Below are positions 36,676 to 45,576 of a DNA stretch of 64,000 nucleotides, piece after piece. Below the pieces are notes generated by a model. It saw only the letters and a program-made list of their open reading frames with translations. It ran no database searches and was not told the origin of the DNA. Positions within the stretch are counted from its first letter, which is position 1. Every line of letters starts with the position of its first letter. The translations under genes and the position numbers were made by a program. Source of the DNA: Occultella kanbiaonis (GTDB lineage: Bacteria > Actinomycetota > Actinomycetes > Actinomycetales > Beutenbergiaceae); NCBI RefSeq assembly GCF_009708215.1, contig NZ_CP046175.1:1-64000 (forward strand), read 5' to 3'.

Positions 36676-37108
36676 TCGTCCTCCTGTGCGCGGCATCGCG
36701 CGGGTGACTGTGCTCTGGCCGACGACGGCGCACCGGTCGGGCGCCCCGTCGCCTGTCGATCTTCGGTGAATAGAAAGTTAATGCTGCATGGTTATGAAGG
36801 CAACGAAAGGCTCGAATCCTCCCAGCATGTGGGACGGCTCCCCGCGAATGGCGCACACCGCGAAGGGCGCACACCGCGAGTGGCGCTCACCCCGGGTTGC
36901 CGTCACCGCGGTGATCGCGGTGCGGACTCGGAGGCGGCCGGGGCGCCGGTGGGTCCGCTCGCCGCGTCGGGACGGCGCCGCCTCGTTGCCGGCCGCCGAG
37001 GCCACCAGGGTCGGCGGCCTCGTCTACGCTGGCTTTAGCCTTTTTGACGCGTCAATTGGCGACATGATGACCTCAGTTCGTTCGTGACGGTCCAGCGGGA
37101 GGTGGCAG
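36676..37108. other. divergent intergenic region between the lyase and regulator genes
   Basis: This 433-bp region has no gene. It includes a moderately AT-rich patch (about 36764-36815), a 14-bp direct repeat GGCGCACACCGCGA at 36850-36863 and 36866-36879, the palindrome CACCGCGGTG (36904-36913) and the 12-bp palindrome at 37044-37055 described separately. It should hold both divergent promoters, but no convincing -35/-10 pair was found. Confidence 0.6.
37044..37055. promoter_or_regulatory. candidate operator, perfect palindrome TTGACGCGTCAA
   Basis: A 12-bp perfect palindrome 53 nt upstream of the GntR-LacI regulator ATG. A near-identical site (TTGACACGTTAA, 38365-38376) lies before the large hydrolase gene. 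It is a probable autoregulatory site for the adjacent regulator (inference). Confidence 0.55.
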
Positions 37109-38260
37109 ATGAGTGAACGGGATGGGGATCCGCGGGTCCCGCTGTATCAGAACGTGAAGTCCGAGCTGCTCCGCGCCATCGCTGCGGGCGAGTACACGCC
37201 GGGGGAGCCGTTCATCACGCAGCGCGAGATTCGCGAGCGGTTCGGCGTCAGCAACACGACCGCCGTCAAGGCGTTGAACGATCTCGTCGTCGACGGACTG
37301 CTGGTGCGCCGTCGCGGCAAGGGGACGTTCGTCGCCGAAGGCCCGCGGACGACGCGGCCAGCCGAGGACGGTGCCGACGCCTCGATCATGTGCGTGCTGT
37401 CGCTGCTGCACGACCGGAGCCCACATGCCGCACGCTTGATCCGCGGTGTGGAGGCGGTCTGCGCGGAGCTCGGCTACCGGATGTTCCTGTCCGACACGAA
37501 GGGGGATCCCGATCTCGAGGAGCGGGCGCTGCTGCGGGCCGCCCGCGGCGGCGCTTCCGGGGTGGTGCTGTACCCCGTGGAGGGCCGCGCGCCGCTGCCG
37601 GCCCTGGAGGGGATGCGCCGCCGAGGCGTCCCGATGGTGATGGTCGACCGATACCGGCAGGACGTGGTCGCCGACGCGGTGGTGGCGGATAACTTCGCCG
37701 TCGGCTTCCAGCTCACCGAGCACCTCATCGCCGCCGGCCACACGCGCATCGCGGTCCTGTGGGAGGAGACGGACTCCACGAGCGTCCGGGATCGCCTCGC
37801 CGGCCACCTCCAGGCGTTGCAACAGCACGGGATCCGGCAACGCCGCGAGCTCACGGTCCTGCGGCCCTACCTCGGTCCGCCCGCAGCCTCCCGGATCGAG
37901 ACGGTCCGGGAGTTGCTGGCCCTGGCCGAACCACCCTCGGCGATCATGTGCGCGAACGGGTACGTGCTCGCCGGCGCGGTGCACGATCTCACCTCGCTCG
38001 GCGTGCAGATCCCCGACGAGATCGAGCTGGCCGGCATGGATGACGGCGGACCGCTGGAGCTGCCGCCCCTGACGCTCGTCTCGGCGATCCTGCCGTCGGA
38101 GGAGATCGGCCGCCGGGCCATGACGATCCTCGCGCGCCGCCTCGCGGAGCCGGACGCCGGGGACGTGGAGCACGTCGTGCTGCCGATCGGCGTCCGGATC
38201 CGGGACTCCTCGACCGGCCATCTCCGGGTGGTTCGTACGCAGGCACCGGGTCCGGCCTGA
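37109..38260 (+). CDS. GntR-type HTH / LacI-type sensor hybrid transcriptional regulator
   Basis: A 383-residue AraR-like regulator. The N-terminal winged helix is GntR type (about 10-75; QNVKSELLRAIAAGEYTPGE, FITQREIRERFGVSNTTAVK), and the remainder is a periplasmic-binding-protein-like effector domain of the LacI/GalR class (about 90-370; ASGVVLYPVE, HTRIAVLWEETD, IELAGMDDG). The effector is probably a plant-derived sugar. GGGAGG precedes the ATG. It lies between the lyase-like gene and the large hydrolase gene, both good candidates for its regulon. Confidence 0.9.
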   Translation: MSERDGDPRVPLYQNVKSELLRAIAAGEYTPGEPFITQREIRERFGVSNTTAVKALNDLVVDGLLVRRRGKGTFVAEGPRTTRPAEDGADASIMCVLSLLHDRSPHAARLIRGVEAVCAELGYRMFLSDTKGDPDLEERALLRAARGGASGVVLYPVEGRAPLPALEGMRRRGVPMVMVDRYRQDVVADAVVADNFAVGFQLTEHLIAAGHTRIAVLWEETDSTSVRDRLAGHLQALQQHGIRQRRELTVLRPYLGPPAASRIETVRELLALAEPPSAIMCANGYVLAGAVHDLTSLGVQIPDEIELAGMDDGGPLELPPLTLVSAILPSEEIGRRAMTILARRLAEPDAGDVEHVVLPIGVRIRDSSTGHLRVVRTQAPGPA

Positions 38261-38364
38261 CGGACCCGCACGGACGCCGCGACCCGCGGTCCCGCTGCCC
38301 GGACCGAACGATGTTCCGCGAGCTCGTGCGTGGGGCCGCTCGGGGCGCGGCGGTCGATCAACGA

Positions 38365-38393
38365 TTGACACGTTAATAGGTCATGGGCAGGAT
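38365..38393 (+). promoter_or_regulatory. promoter with overlapping candidate operator
   Basis: TTGACA (38365-38370) and CAGGAT (38388-38393) are spaced 17 bp. The -35 lies inside TTGACACGTTAA (38365-38376), a two-mismatch version of the palindrome before the regulator gene. Binding there would block polymerase. It lies about 135 nt before the hydrolase ATG. The rest of the 268-bp gap shows nothing recognisable. Confidence 0.55.
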
Positions 38394-38528
38394 GGGCGTT
38401 GCCGTCCGATCAGCGTTGTCCCTCGGTTGCACGCGTCACCGCCGGCAGTTGGACACCGTCGCGGCACGGCCACAGCCCGGCGCCTGCCGGAGCTGCCTGA
38501 CCGCAAGGTTTCGCGAAGGAGCAACCGC

Positions 38529-41500
38529 ATGAAACCGTCGAGACCACCCGGGATCACCCAAGGGGTGAGACGCCCACTGGCCATCGCGGCCGCCGCCGCG
38601 GTGGGCGCGGCCGTCCTGGTCGCCCCCGCCGTGCCCGCCGCGGCCGATGACGCCGTCGTCACCGCCTCGATCACGTTCGACGACCCGCCGGTCGACGAGG
38701 GGATCACCGCCTGGACCGGCGACGCCGGCCGAGGAACGTGGCTCGAGGTCGGTGGCCTACCAGCGCTGCAGACCAACCCCTCGATCGGCAACACCTACAT
38801 CTACAACGACGTCGACGACGCCCTGACCAACGGTGGCACCAACACCGTCCGGATCACGGTGGAGTACTACGACGCGGCCATCTCCGGCGGATCCTGGGAC
38901 GTGACCTACGACTCGGCGACCAACCCATGGCGGGCGCTGCCCGCGGTCCCGCTCACCGGAAGCAACACCTGGCGGACCGAGGAGTTCACGGTCACCGACG
39001 CCCGGCTGTCGAACCGTGAGAACGGGGCGGACCTGCGGATCGGGACCGGCACGTCGGCGATCGCGTTCCGCAGCGTGACCGTCGAGCGGCTCGTCGACGC
39101 CCCGGCCCTGAGCCTGCGCACGCCCGGCAACATCTTCGTCACCGGCACCCCGCCGAAGGTCGACTTCACCGCCGCCCCCGACGCCCGCGTCGACTACCGC
39201 GTCTACGACGTCGACAACAACCATGTGACCCAGGGGGTCGCCACCAACACCGACGGCGCCGGGACGATCCAGATCGGCACGCTGCCCGAGGGGTACTACC
39301 GGCTCCGGGCCACGGCGACCATCAACGGTCAGGCGTCCCTGCCGGCCGAGACGACGCTGGCCGTCGTCGCTCCGCAGCCGGACGCCGCGAACTCCCCGTT
39401 CGCCGCTGCCGTGTCGCACCGCCAACTGCCGCCCGGCAGCGCCCCGCTGGCGGCGCTGGCCGGTGACTCCTACTACCGGCCCTCGCTGACGTGGACGGCC
39501 ATGGAGCGCACCGCCGGCGTCTACACCTACCCGACGGCGTGGCAGCAGCAGACCATCGAGGCGCGCGACGCCGGCCTGGCGCCGATGCCGATCTGCGCCT
39601 ACACCAACCCGATGTACGACAACGACGCCACCCCGTACACGGACGCCGGACGGGCGGCGTTCGCCGACTACTGCGTCGCGCTGCTCGACGGGTACGTCGA
39701 CCTCGGCAACCCGGCCCCCGCCGTCGAGGTCTACAACGAGTTCAACGCCGGATTCGGCGACCGTGGCGACGGGCCCGCGAACTCCCTGCCGGAGTACTAC
39801 TTCCCGCTGCTGCAGGCGACCTATCAGGCCGTGAAGGCGGCGCACCCGGACACGCTCGTGGTGGGCCCGGCCACGAGCTGGCCGGACCTGGGCTGGCTCG
39901 AGACCCTGTTCGCGCTCGGCGCCCTCGACTACATGGATGTCGTGTCCGTCCACTACCCGGGCGACCCACCGGAGGCGGCCGTCGCGAACCTCGAGGCCGT
40001 CGACGCGCTCGTCCGCGAGTACAACAACGGCGAGAGCAAGCCGATCTGGGTCTCGGAGTGGGGCTGGTCGAGCCGGACCGGCAGCGTCGACGAGCACACC
40101 CAGGCGTCCTACGCCGCGCGGGCCGGGGTCATCGGGCTGACCCAGGGAGTCGAACGGAACTTCTGGTACGACTTCAACAACGACGGTCTCGACCCGGCCG
40201 ACCACGAGAGCAACTTCGGTCTGCTGCGCAACGCCGCCGACCCGTTGGGAGCCCTGACGCCCAAGCCGTCCTACGCCGCTCACGCCACGATGAGCAGGCT
40301 GCTCACCGGCGCGACGTTCGAGGGTGCCCAGGAGGTCGCCGACGGGGTCACCGCGTACGGGTTCGGCACCGCCGGTGACGACAACCTCCTCGCGCTGTGG
40401 TCCACCTCCGGACCGCGGACCGTCACCATCGAGACCCGCGTGCCGGTCACCGTCGTCGAGATGTCCGGCCGGTCGCGCACGCTCACCCCGTATCTGCACG
40501 GTGTGGAACTGACGCTCACGGAGGATCCGGTGTACGTGATCGGCTCCGCGGACGCTTCCGACGTGACCGACGGCGGTCGGTTCGCCCTGACCGCGGCCGG
40601 CCCGACGCTCGCCGGCGACGACATCCAGCTGACCCTGGACGTGGACAAGGTCGGCGGCCCGCGCATGGACCTGGCCGTCACGGTCAACGAGCGCACCGTC
40701 CCGGTGCAGGTCGCCTCCGGCCAGGCGAGCGTGCAGATCCCGATCAGCATCCGGGACACCGGTCTGCTGGGCGCCCGGGGCCTGGTCGCCCTCGTGACGA
40801 ACAACGGGACGCCGTTCGCCAGGCTGACCGCCGAGATCGACGTGCTCTCCACGCCGATCACCGTCAGTGCCGCACACACGCTGCGTGAGGACGCGGACGT
40901 GCTGTCGGTCTCGGTCACCAACGAGGTCGCGACCGACCAACCGGTCGGGGACCTGGCCTGGCAGCTCGGTGCCACCAACGGAACGGAGACGATCGGGATG
41001 CTGCCCGCCGGGCAGACCGTCACGCTCGACATCCCGACCACCGGGCTCACCTCGCCCGGCAGCCACCCGTGGTCGCTGAACCTGGCCATGCCGGACGCGG
41101 ACACGATCACCGAGAACGGGTCGCTGGTCCTGGTCGACCCGGCCACCGTGACCGGACTGTCCCAGCGGACGATCACCGTCGACGGCGTCCCCGACGACCT
41201 GAGCGGGATCACACCGATCGATCTGGACGTCGACGGTGAGGTGCGACAGATCCCCGACTGGGGTGGTGCCACCGACCTTGGCGGCGACGTCTGGTGGACC
41301 TGGGACGAGGACAACCTCTACCTGACCGCGGCGATCACCGACAACGTGCACGCCCAGCCAGGGCTCAACGACACCATCTGGACCGGTGACAGCATCCAGT
41401 TCGGCGCCGTCGCCGGTGCGCCCGGGGAGGACCTGACCGGCTACTACGAGTACGGCCTCGCGCTGACCTCGCAGGGCCCGCAGGTGTTCCGGTGGAACGG

Positions 41501-41765
41501 CGGCGGCGGCATCCTGCCCAACGGGCCGGTCGACGCGGTCGACCTCGCGGTCACCCGCGACGAGGCCACGCGGACCACGGTCTACGAGATGGCGATGCCG
41601 TGGAGCGAACTCGCACCGTTCGACCCCGCCGACCGGCTGCTGGCTCTGTCGTTCCTCGTCAACGAGAACGACGGTGCCATTCGCCGAGGATGGTTGGAAT
41701 GGGGCTCGGGGATCGGGACGGGGAAGAACCCCGCACTGTTCCCGAGCACCCGGCTCGACCCGTGA
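38529..41765 (+). CDS. large secreted multidomain glycoside hydrolase (clan GH-A-like) with C-terminal CBM9-like domain
   Basis: A 1078-residue exported protein. A signal peptide (about 1-39, ends VPAAADD) is followed by a beta-sandwich (about 45-190), a short Ig-like domain (about 195-282), a TIM-barrel hydrolase (about 290-620) with VEVYNEFNAGF (Glu404, likely acid/base) and KPIWVSEWGWS (Glu510, likely nucleophile), beta-sandwich linkers, and a C-terminal domain (about 910-1078; DVWWTWDEDNLYLTAAITD, WTGDSIQFG) resembling CBM9 or DOMON sugar-binding modules. The family within clan A (GH39/GH5-like) is uncertain. AAGGAG precedes the ATG 38529. The neighbouring acetyl esterase suggests a hemicellulose substrate. 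Confidence 0.85.
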   Translation: MKPSRPPGITQGVRRPLAIAAAAAVGAAVLVAPAVPAAADDAVVTASITFDDPPVDEGITAWTGDAGRGTWLEVGGLPALQTNPSIGNTYIYNDVDDALTNGGTNTVRITVEYYDAAISGGSWDVTYDSATNPWRALPAVPLTGSNTWRTEEFTVTDARLSNRENGADLRIGTGTSAIAFRSVTVERLVDAPALSLRTPGNIFVTGTPPKVDFTAAPDARVDYRVYDVDNNHVTQGVATNTDGAGTIQIGTLPEGYYRLRATATINGQASLPAETTLAVVAPQPDAANSPFAAAVSHRQLPPGSAPLAALAGDSYYRPSLTWTAMERTAGVYTYPTAWQQQTIEARDAGLAPMPICAYTNPMYDNDATPYTDAGRAAFADYCVALLDGYVDLGNPAPAVEVYNEFNAGFGDRGDGPANSLPEYYFPLLQATYQAVKAAHPDTLVVGPATSWPDLGWLETLFALGALDYMDVVSVHYPGDPPEAAVANLEAVDALVREYNNGESKPIWVSEWGWSSRTGSVDEHTQASYAARAGVIGLTQGVERNFWYDFNNDGLDPADHESNFGLLRNAADPLGALTPKPSYAAHATMSRLLTGATFEGAQEVADGVTAYGFGTAGDDNLLALWSTSGPRTVTIETRVPVTVVEMSGRSRTLTPYLHGVELTLTEDPVYVIGSADASDVTDGGRFALTAAGPTLAGDDIQLTLDVDKVGGPRMDLAVTVNERTVPVQVASGQASVQIPISIRDTGLLGARGLVALVTNNGTPFARLTAEIDVLSTPITVSAAHTLREDADVLSVSVTNEVATDQPVGDLAWQLGATNGTETIGMLPAGQTVTLDIPTTGLTSPGSHPWSLNLAMPDADTITENGSLVLVDPATVTGLSQRTITVDGVPDDLSGITPIDLDVDGEVRQIPDWGGATDLGGDVWWTWDEDNLYLTAAITDNVHAQPGLNDTIWTGDSIQFGAVAGAPGEDLTGYYEYGLALTSQGPQVFRWNGGGGILPNGPVDAVDLAVTRDEATRTTVYEMAMPWSELAPFDPADRLLALSFLVNENDGAIRRGWLEWGSGIGTGKNPALFPSTRLDP

Positions 41766-41774
41766 CAGCGACGT

Positions 41775-41810
41775 GACGGGTGGGGCATCCGGAGTGTTGC
41801 CCCACCCGTC
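41775..41810 (+). terminator. perfect 13-bp hairpin after the large hydrolase gene
   Basis: GACGGGTGGGGCA (41775-41787) pairs perfectly with TGCCCCACCCGTC (41798-41810) across a 10-nt loop, 10 nt after the stop codon. No U-run follows. It may partly separate the hydrolase and esterase transcripts. Confidence 0.7.
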
Positions 41811-41859
41811 GCGTGCCGGCCCTGGCATCCTCGCTCCGACATCCTTCGAAGGAGAACAC

Positions 41860-42825
41860 GTGCTCGTCGACATGCCGCTGGACCGCCTGCGTGCCTACCG
41901 GCCCGATCGCGACGAGCCCAGCGACTTCGACGCGTTCTGGGATGCGACCCTGACGCAGGCCCGGGCCGCCGCGACCGAGCCGACCTTCGCCCTGCTCGAC
42001 TCCGAGCTGGTCACCGTCGACGTCTTCGACGTGACCTTCAGCGGATACGCCGGCCAACCGGTCAAGGGCTGGCTGCTCGTCCCGCGCCACCTCGACGGTC
42101 CGCTGCCGTGCGTCGTCGACCACATCGGCTACAACGGCGGACGGAGCCTGCCCCACGACTGGCTGGCCTGGAGTGCCGCCGGCTACGCCAACCTGGTCAT
42201 GGACGTGCGCGGCCAGGGCAGCAAGTCCGGGCTCGTCGGCGCCACGGCGGACCCCGACCCGGTCGGCGCCCCGCAGGTGGGCGGGTTCCTGACCCGCGGC
42301 ATCACCGAACCGGCCACCTACTACTACCGGCGGCTGTACGCCGACGCGGTGCGTGCGGTGGACGTCATGCGCGCCCACTCCCGCATCGACCCGGACCGGA
42401 TCTTCGTGGCCGGCGGCAGCCAGGGCGGCGGCGTCGCGCTCGCCGTCGCGGGCCTCGAGCCCGGGCTGGCCGGGGTCATGATCAACGTGCCGTTCCTGTG
42501 CCACATCCGGCGCGCCACCGAGATCACCGTCGCCTCGCCCTACTCGGAGATCACGTCCTACCTCCAGACGCACCGCGCCGACGTCGAGCAGGTCTTCCAC
42601 ACGCTGAGCTACTTCGACGGCGTCAATCTGGCCGCGCGGGCGACCGCACCCGCGCTCTTCTCGGTCGGGCTCATGGACTCGACCTGTCCGCCGTCGACCG
42701 TGTTCGCCGCCTACAACCACTACGGCGCACAGGACAAGGAGATGGTCGTCTGGGCCTACAGCGGGCACGAGGGCGGGCAGGCCCAGCAACGGGCCGAGAT
42801 GTACCGGTTCGCCCGGGAGCACTGA
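41860..42825 (+). CDS. acetylxylan esterase / cephalosporin-C deacetylase family (CE7)
   Basis: Removes acetyl groups from xylo-oligosaccharides or similar esters. The 321-residue alpha/beta hydrolase has Ser187 in AGGSQGGG, Asp273 in LMDSTCPPS and His303 in SGHEGG, the CE7 triad, plus the family motif RGQGSKSG. There is no signal peptide, so it would act in the cytoplasm on imported oligosaccharides. GTG 41860 follows GAAGGAG; the frame is open upstream through the terminator but that part is not coding. Confidence 0.92.
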   Translation: MLVDMPLDRLRAYRPDRDEPSDFDAFWDATLTQARAAATEPTFALLDSELVTVDVFDVTFSGYAGQPVKGWLLVPRHLDGPLPCVVDHIGYNGGRSLPHDWLAWSAAGYANLVMDVRGQGSKSGLVGATADPDPVGAPQVGGFLTRGITEPATYYYRRLYADAVRAVDVMRAHSRIDPDRIFVAGGSQGGGVALAVAGLEPGLAGVMINVPFLCHIRRATEITVASPYSEITSYLQTHRADVEQVFHTLSYFDGVNLAARATAPALFSVGLMDSTCPPSTVFAAYNHYGAQDKEMVVWAYSGHEGGQAQQRAEMYRFAREH

Positions 42826-42838
42826 GCCGCGCGCCGCC

Positions 42839-43255
42839 TCAGAAGAAGCTGCCGAGACCCCACACGAGCGTCGTGGACAGGATCCCGACCAGGTAGCTCG
42901 CGCCGATGCCCGTGCCGGCGCCGGCCGCTCCCTTCGGACCGGGGCTGCGCAGCCCGATGACCCCGACGATGACCGCACCGACGGCGACGGCGACGCCCAC
43001 GAGGGAGGCGATGCCGCTCACGAGGCCGTAGGTGGCGGGGCCCCAGCCCTGGCGGAGGAGGGTCGCCTGGATGATCGAGCTCACGATCGAGACCGCCACG
43101 GCCACGACACCGAGGATCAGCGAGATCCGGCCCTGCGGGTTGGTCGTCGAGCCAGGGCTGAGGATCGAGTCCGGGGCGTACGGCGATCCGGCGGCCGGGT
43201 AGTCGCCGGGCCGCCAGTTCCCGGGTGGGGTGGGGCCGGGTGCGTTCGTGCTCAT
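42839..43255 (-). CDS. small proline-rich membrane protein (DUF4190-like)
   Basis: A 138-residue protein with a Pro/Gly-rich N-terminus (PPGNWRPGDYPAAGSPYAP, about 8-26) and three hydrophobic segments (about 45-65, 78-105 and 115-135). ATG 43255 is chosen because AAGGAA lies in front and the first residues then match the paralog next door. The function is unknown; such proteins are frequent in Actinobacteria. It is convergent with the CE7 esterase gene (13 bp gap). Confidence 0.75.
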   Translation of the reverse strand: MSTNAPGPTPPGNWRPGDYPAAGSPYAPDSILSPGSTTNPQGRISLILGVVAVAVSIVSSIIQATLLRQGWGPATYGLVSGIASLVGVAVAVGAVIVGVIGLRSPGPKGAAGAGTGIGASYLVGILSTTLVWGLGSFF

Positions 43256-43340
43256 GCGGGGATTCCTTCGTCGTCGATGGGCAAGCGGATCGGTCGACCC
43301 TGCCGGTCGTGCCGGGTCCAACGGGGCCGCCGGACGTTCG

Positions 43341-43778
43341 TCACAGGTACGCCGCCAGCGAGCCGACCACGCGTGGGACCAGCCAGAGGGCCACGAGGGT
43401 CAGCCCGATCCCGGCGCCGACGCCGGCCGCGCCTCGCGGGCCGCTCTGACGCAGTCCGTGGATCCCGGCACCCAGAGCGCCGAACGCAAGGATCAGCTGG
43501 ACCCAGCCGCCCACTCGCAGCACCTGGAAGAAGGTCCGGCTGTAGGCGCCGGTGGTGAAGGCGATGTTCTCAGCGGCCTCGTAGGCGATCCAGCCGACCA
43601 GCGCCACGATCCCGAGCACGAGGGCGGTCCGCCCGGCGGAGTTCGCGGTGGACGCCGAGCCGCCGAGGGTCGCCGGGGCGTACGGGGAAACAGCCGGGCC
43701 ATACGGGGACGCGGGATCCGGAGGTGGGTCGCCGGGCCGCCAGTCCCCTGGCCGTGCAGAACCTGTCGGGTCACTCAC
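43341..43778 (-). CDS. small proline-rich membrane protein, paralog of the downstream gene
   Basis: A 145-residue protein that shares with its neighbour the start PGDWRPGD, an SPYAP motif, GRTALVLGIVALV before the first membrane segment and the ending GAAGVGAGIG. Three hydrophobic segments are visible. GTG 43778 follows AAGGAG. The pair looks like a tandem duplication. The function is unknown. Confidence 0.75.
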   Translation of the reverse strand: MSDPTGSARPGDWRPGDPPPDPASPYGPAVSPYAPATLGGSASTANSAGRTALVLGIVALVGWIAYEAAENIAFTTGAYSRTFFQVLRVGGWVQLILAFGALGAGIHGLRQSGPRGAAGVGAGIGLTLVALWLVPRVVGSLAAYL

Positions 43779-43934
43779 GTGGACTCCTTCGTCGTCGGCC
43801 GGTCCCGGACAGGGAACCAACCCACCGCCGATCTGTCGAGGACCGCCGTGGGCAGGAGTGCCCATCGCCGGCGAGGAGCCCCGCCCGGCTGTGGTTGTCG
43901 GTGCCGCGAGCCGCCCTGGTCAGGCGCGATCGCG

Positions 43935-43940
43935 TACCGT
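43935..43940 (+). promoter_or_regulatory. -10 element, leaderless start of the exporter gene
   Basis: TACCGT lies 6 nt before the GTG at 43947. No ribosome site is present in the short gap. Confidence 0.45.
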
Positions 43941-43946
43941 CGGGTC

Positions 43947-45485
43947 GTGGCCGATCAGACCCCTGGAGACGACGCGTCGCCGACGCCGACCGGTGCGCTC
44001 GGCGAGCCGCTGACGGGACAGATCCCAGCCGTTGGTCCCGCGACCGGTCCGGTGCGCCGGTCGGCCCGCACCCCCGCCGTGTGGAGCGTGCCGCAGCGCA
44101 CCCTGCGGGCGCGGGCTCGCCGGGCCATGGCCGGGGACGGCCCACCGACCGTGACGTTCGCGATGGTCCGCAAGGAGTCGGGCCTGACGGCGGAGGTGGA
44201 GCGGTCCGTCCTCGACCTGGTGCTGCGCACCGGCGAGGTGATGATCGCCACCGGGGCGCCGGTCGCGGACACGACGGCGGTGATGCTGCGGCTGGCCGCG
44301 GCGTACGGCGTCACGAACTGCCAGGTGGACATCACCTTCATCTCGATCACGGCCTCGATCGACCGGGACGACGACCCGGTCACGAAGGTCCGCGTCATCA
44401 ACGTGCGAACGTCCGACTACAGCCGGCTCACCGACGTGACCCAGCTCGTCGACGAGGCCGGCGCCGGCGACCTGTCCCTCGAGGCCGCGCACGAGCGCAT
44501 GAACGTCATCCTGACCTCGCCGCACCCCTACCGGCGCTCGGTGGTCACGGTCGCCCTCGGCATGATGGCGGCCGGTGTTGCCGTGCTCCTCGGCGGCGGG
44601 CTCGCGGTGGCGGTGGTCGCCGCGGCCACCACGATGGTCATCGACCGGTCCCTGCGGTTCCTGCGCAACCGCGGACTGCCGTACTTGTTCCAGCAGGCGC
44701 TCGGCGCGGGCATCGCGACGCTGGTGGCGCTGCTCATGCTGTGGGGCAAGCCCTATCTCGACATCCCCGATCAGGTGCTGCCGCCGTCCCTCGTCGTGGC
44801 GTCCGGGATCGTGGTGCTGCTGGCCGGGCTGTCGCTCGTCGGGGCGGCACAGGACGCGATCTCCGGGTTCCCGCTCACGGCCGCCGCCCGCTCCTACGAG
44901 GTGGTGCTCTACACGGTCGGGATCGTCATCGGCATCGGGTTCGTCCTGGACGTGGGACGACGGTTCGGGGTGCCCCTGAGCATCAGCGACGTGACCGGCG
45001 TCGCCACCGCGCTGCCCCTGCAGATCGCGTGTGGCGCGGTGATCGCCGGAGCATGGTCGGTCGCCTCGTACACGCGGATGCGCACCGTGCCGGTGGTGAT
45101 GGGCGTCGGCGCACTGGCATCGGCCTCCTACGCGGGGTTCCTCGCCCTCGGCATGGGGCCGGCCGGCAGCTCCTTCGGCGCCGCCCTGGTGGTCGGGCTG
45201 CTCTCCGCCCTGGTCCAGCGCGGCATGCGGACGCCGTCCATGGTGATCGCCGTCTGCGGTATCACCCCGCTGCTGCCCGGCCTGGCGATCTATGCGGCGA
45301 TGTTCGAGTTCGTCGATTCCGGGGACGTCATCACCGGCGCGGTGCGGCTGATCGCGGCCCTCTCGATCGGGCTCGCGCTCGCGGCCGGGGTCACCCTCGG
45401 GGAGTTCATCGGCACCCCGCTCGGTCGCAACGCCGACCGTTGGCAGCGCAAGGTGCAGGCGAGGGCTCGCGGCACCCGGATCTGA
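43947..45485 (+). CDS. threonine/serine exporter family membrane protein (ThrE-like)
   Basis: Probable amino-acid exporter. The 512-residue protein carries a soluble N-terminal DUF1212-type domain (about 75-205; RTGEVMIATGAPVADTTAVM, VDITFISITAS) followed by about ten transmembrane helices (about 205-485) comprising the membrane part of DUF1212 and a DUF3815-like half. Corynebacterial ThrE has the same fused order. The frame is open far upstream through the divergent genes, but the first convincing protein sequence starts at the GTG 43947. The substrate is inferred from the family. Confidence 0.88.
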   Translation: MADQTPGDDASPTPTGALGEPLTGQIPAVGPATGPVRRSARTPAVWSVPQRTLRARARRAMAGDGPPTVTFAMVRKESGLTAEVERSVLDLVLRTGEVMIATGAPVADTTAVMLRLAAAYGVTNCQVDITFISITASIDRDDDPVTKVRVINVRTSDYSRLTDVTQLVDEAGAGDLSLEAAHERMNVILTSPHPYRRSVVTVALGMMAAGVAVLLGGGLAVAVVAAATTMVIDRSLRFLRNRGLPYLFQQALGAGIATLVALLMLWGKPYLDIPDQVLPPSLVVASGIVVLLAGLSLVGAAQDAISGFPLTAAARSYEVVLYTVGIVIGIGFVLDVGRRFGVPLSISDVTGVATALPLQIACGAVIAGAWSVASYTRMRTVPVVMGVGALASASYAGFLALGMGPAGSSFGAALVVGLLSALVQRGMRTPSMVIAVCGITPLLPGLAIYAAMFEFVDSGDVITGAVRLIAALSIGLALAAGVTLGEFIGTPLGRNADRWQRKVQARARGTRI

Positions 45486-45576
45486 CACCGGACCGTGACC
45501 TTCGCGGACCGCGTGTGCGGTGGCGAGGAGCGCGGGACACGCCCATCATGGTTGGAGGCGACCAGGGAGGGCAGCA

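Noticed and set aside
38757-41873. Minus-strand open frame of over 1000 codons opposite the large hydrolase
   Set aside because: Same antisense-shadow effect; the plus strand has a signal peptide, catalytic motifs and a ribosome site.
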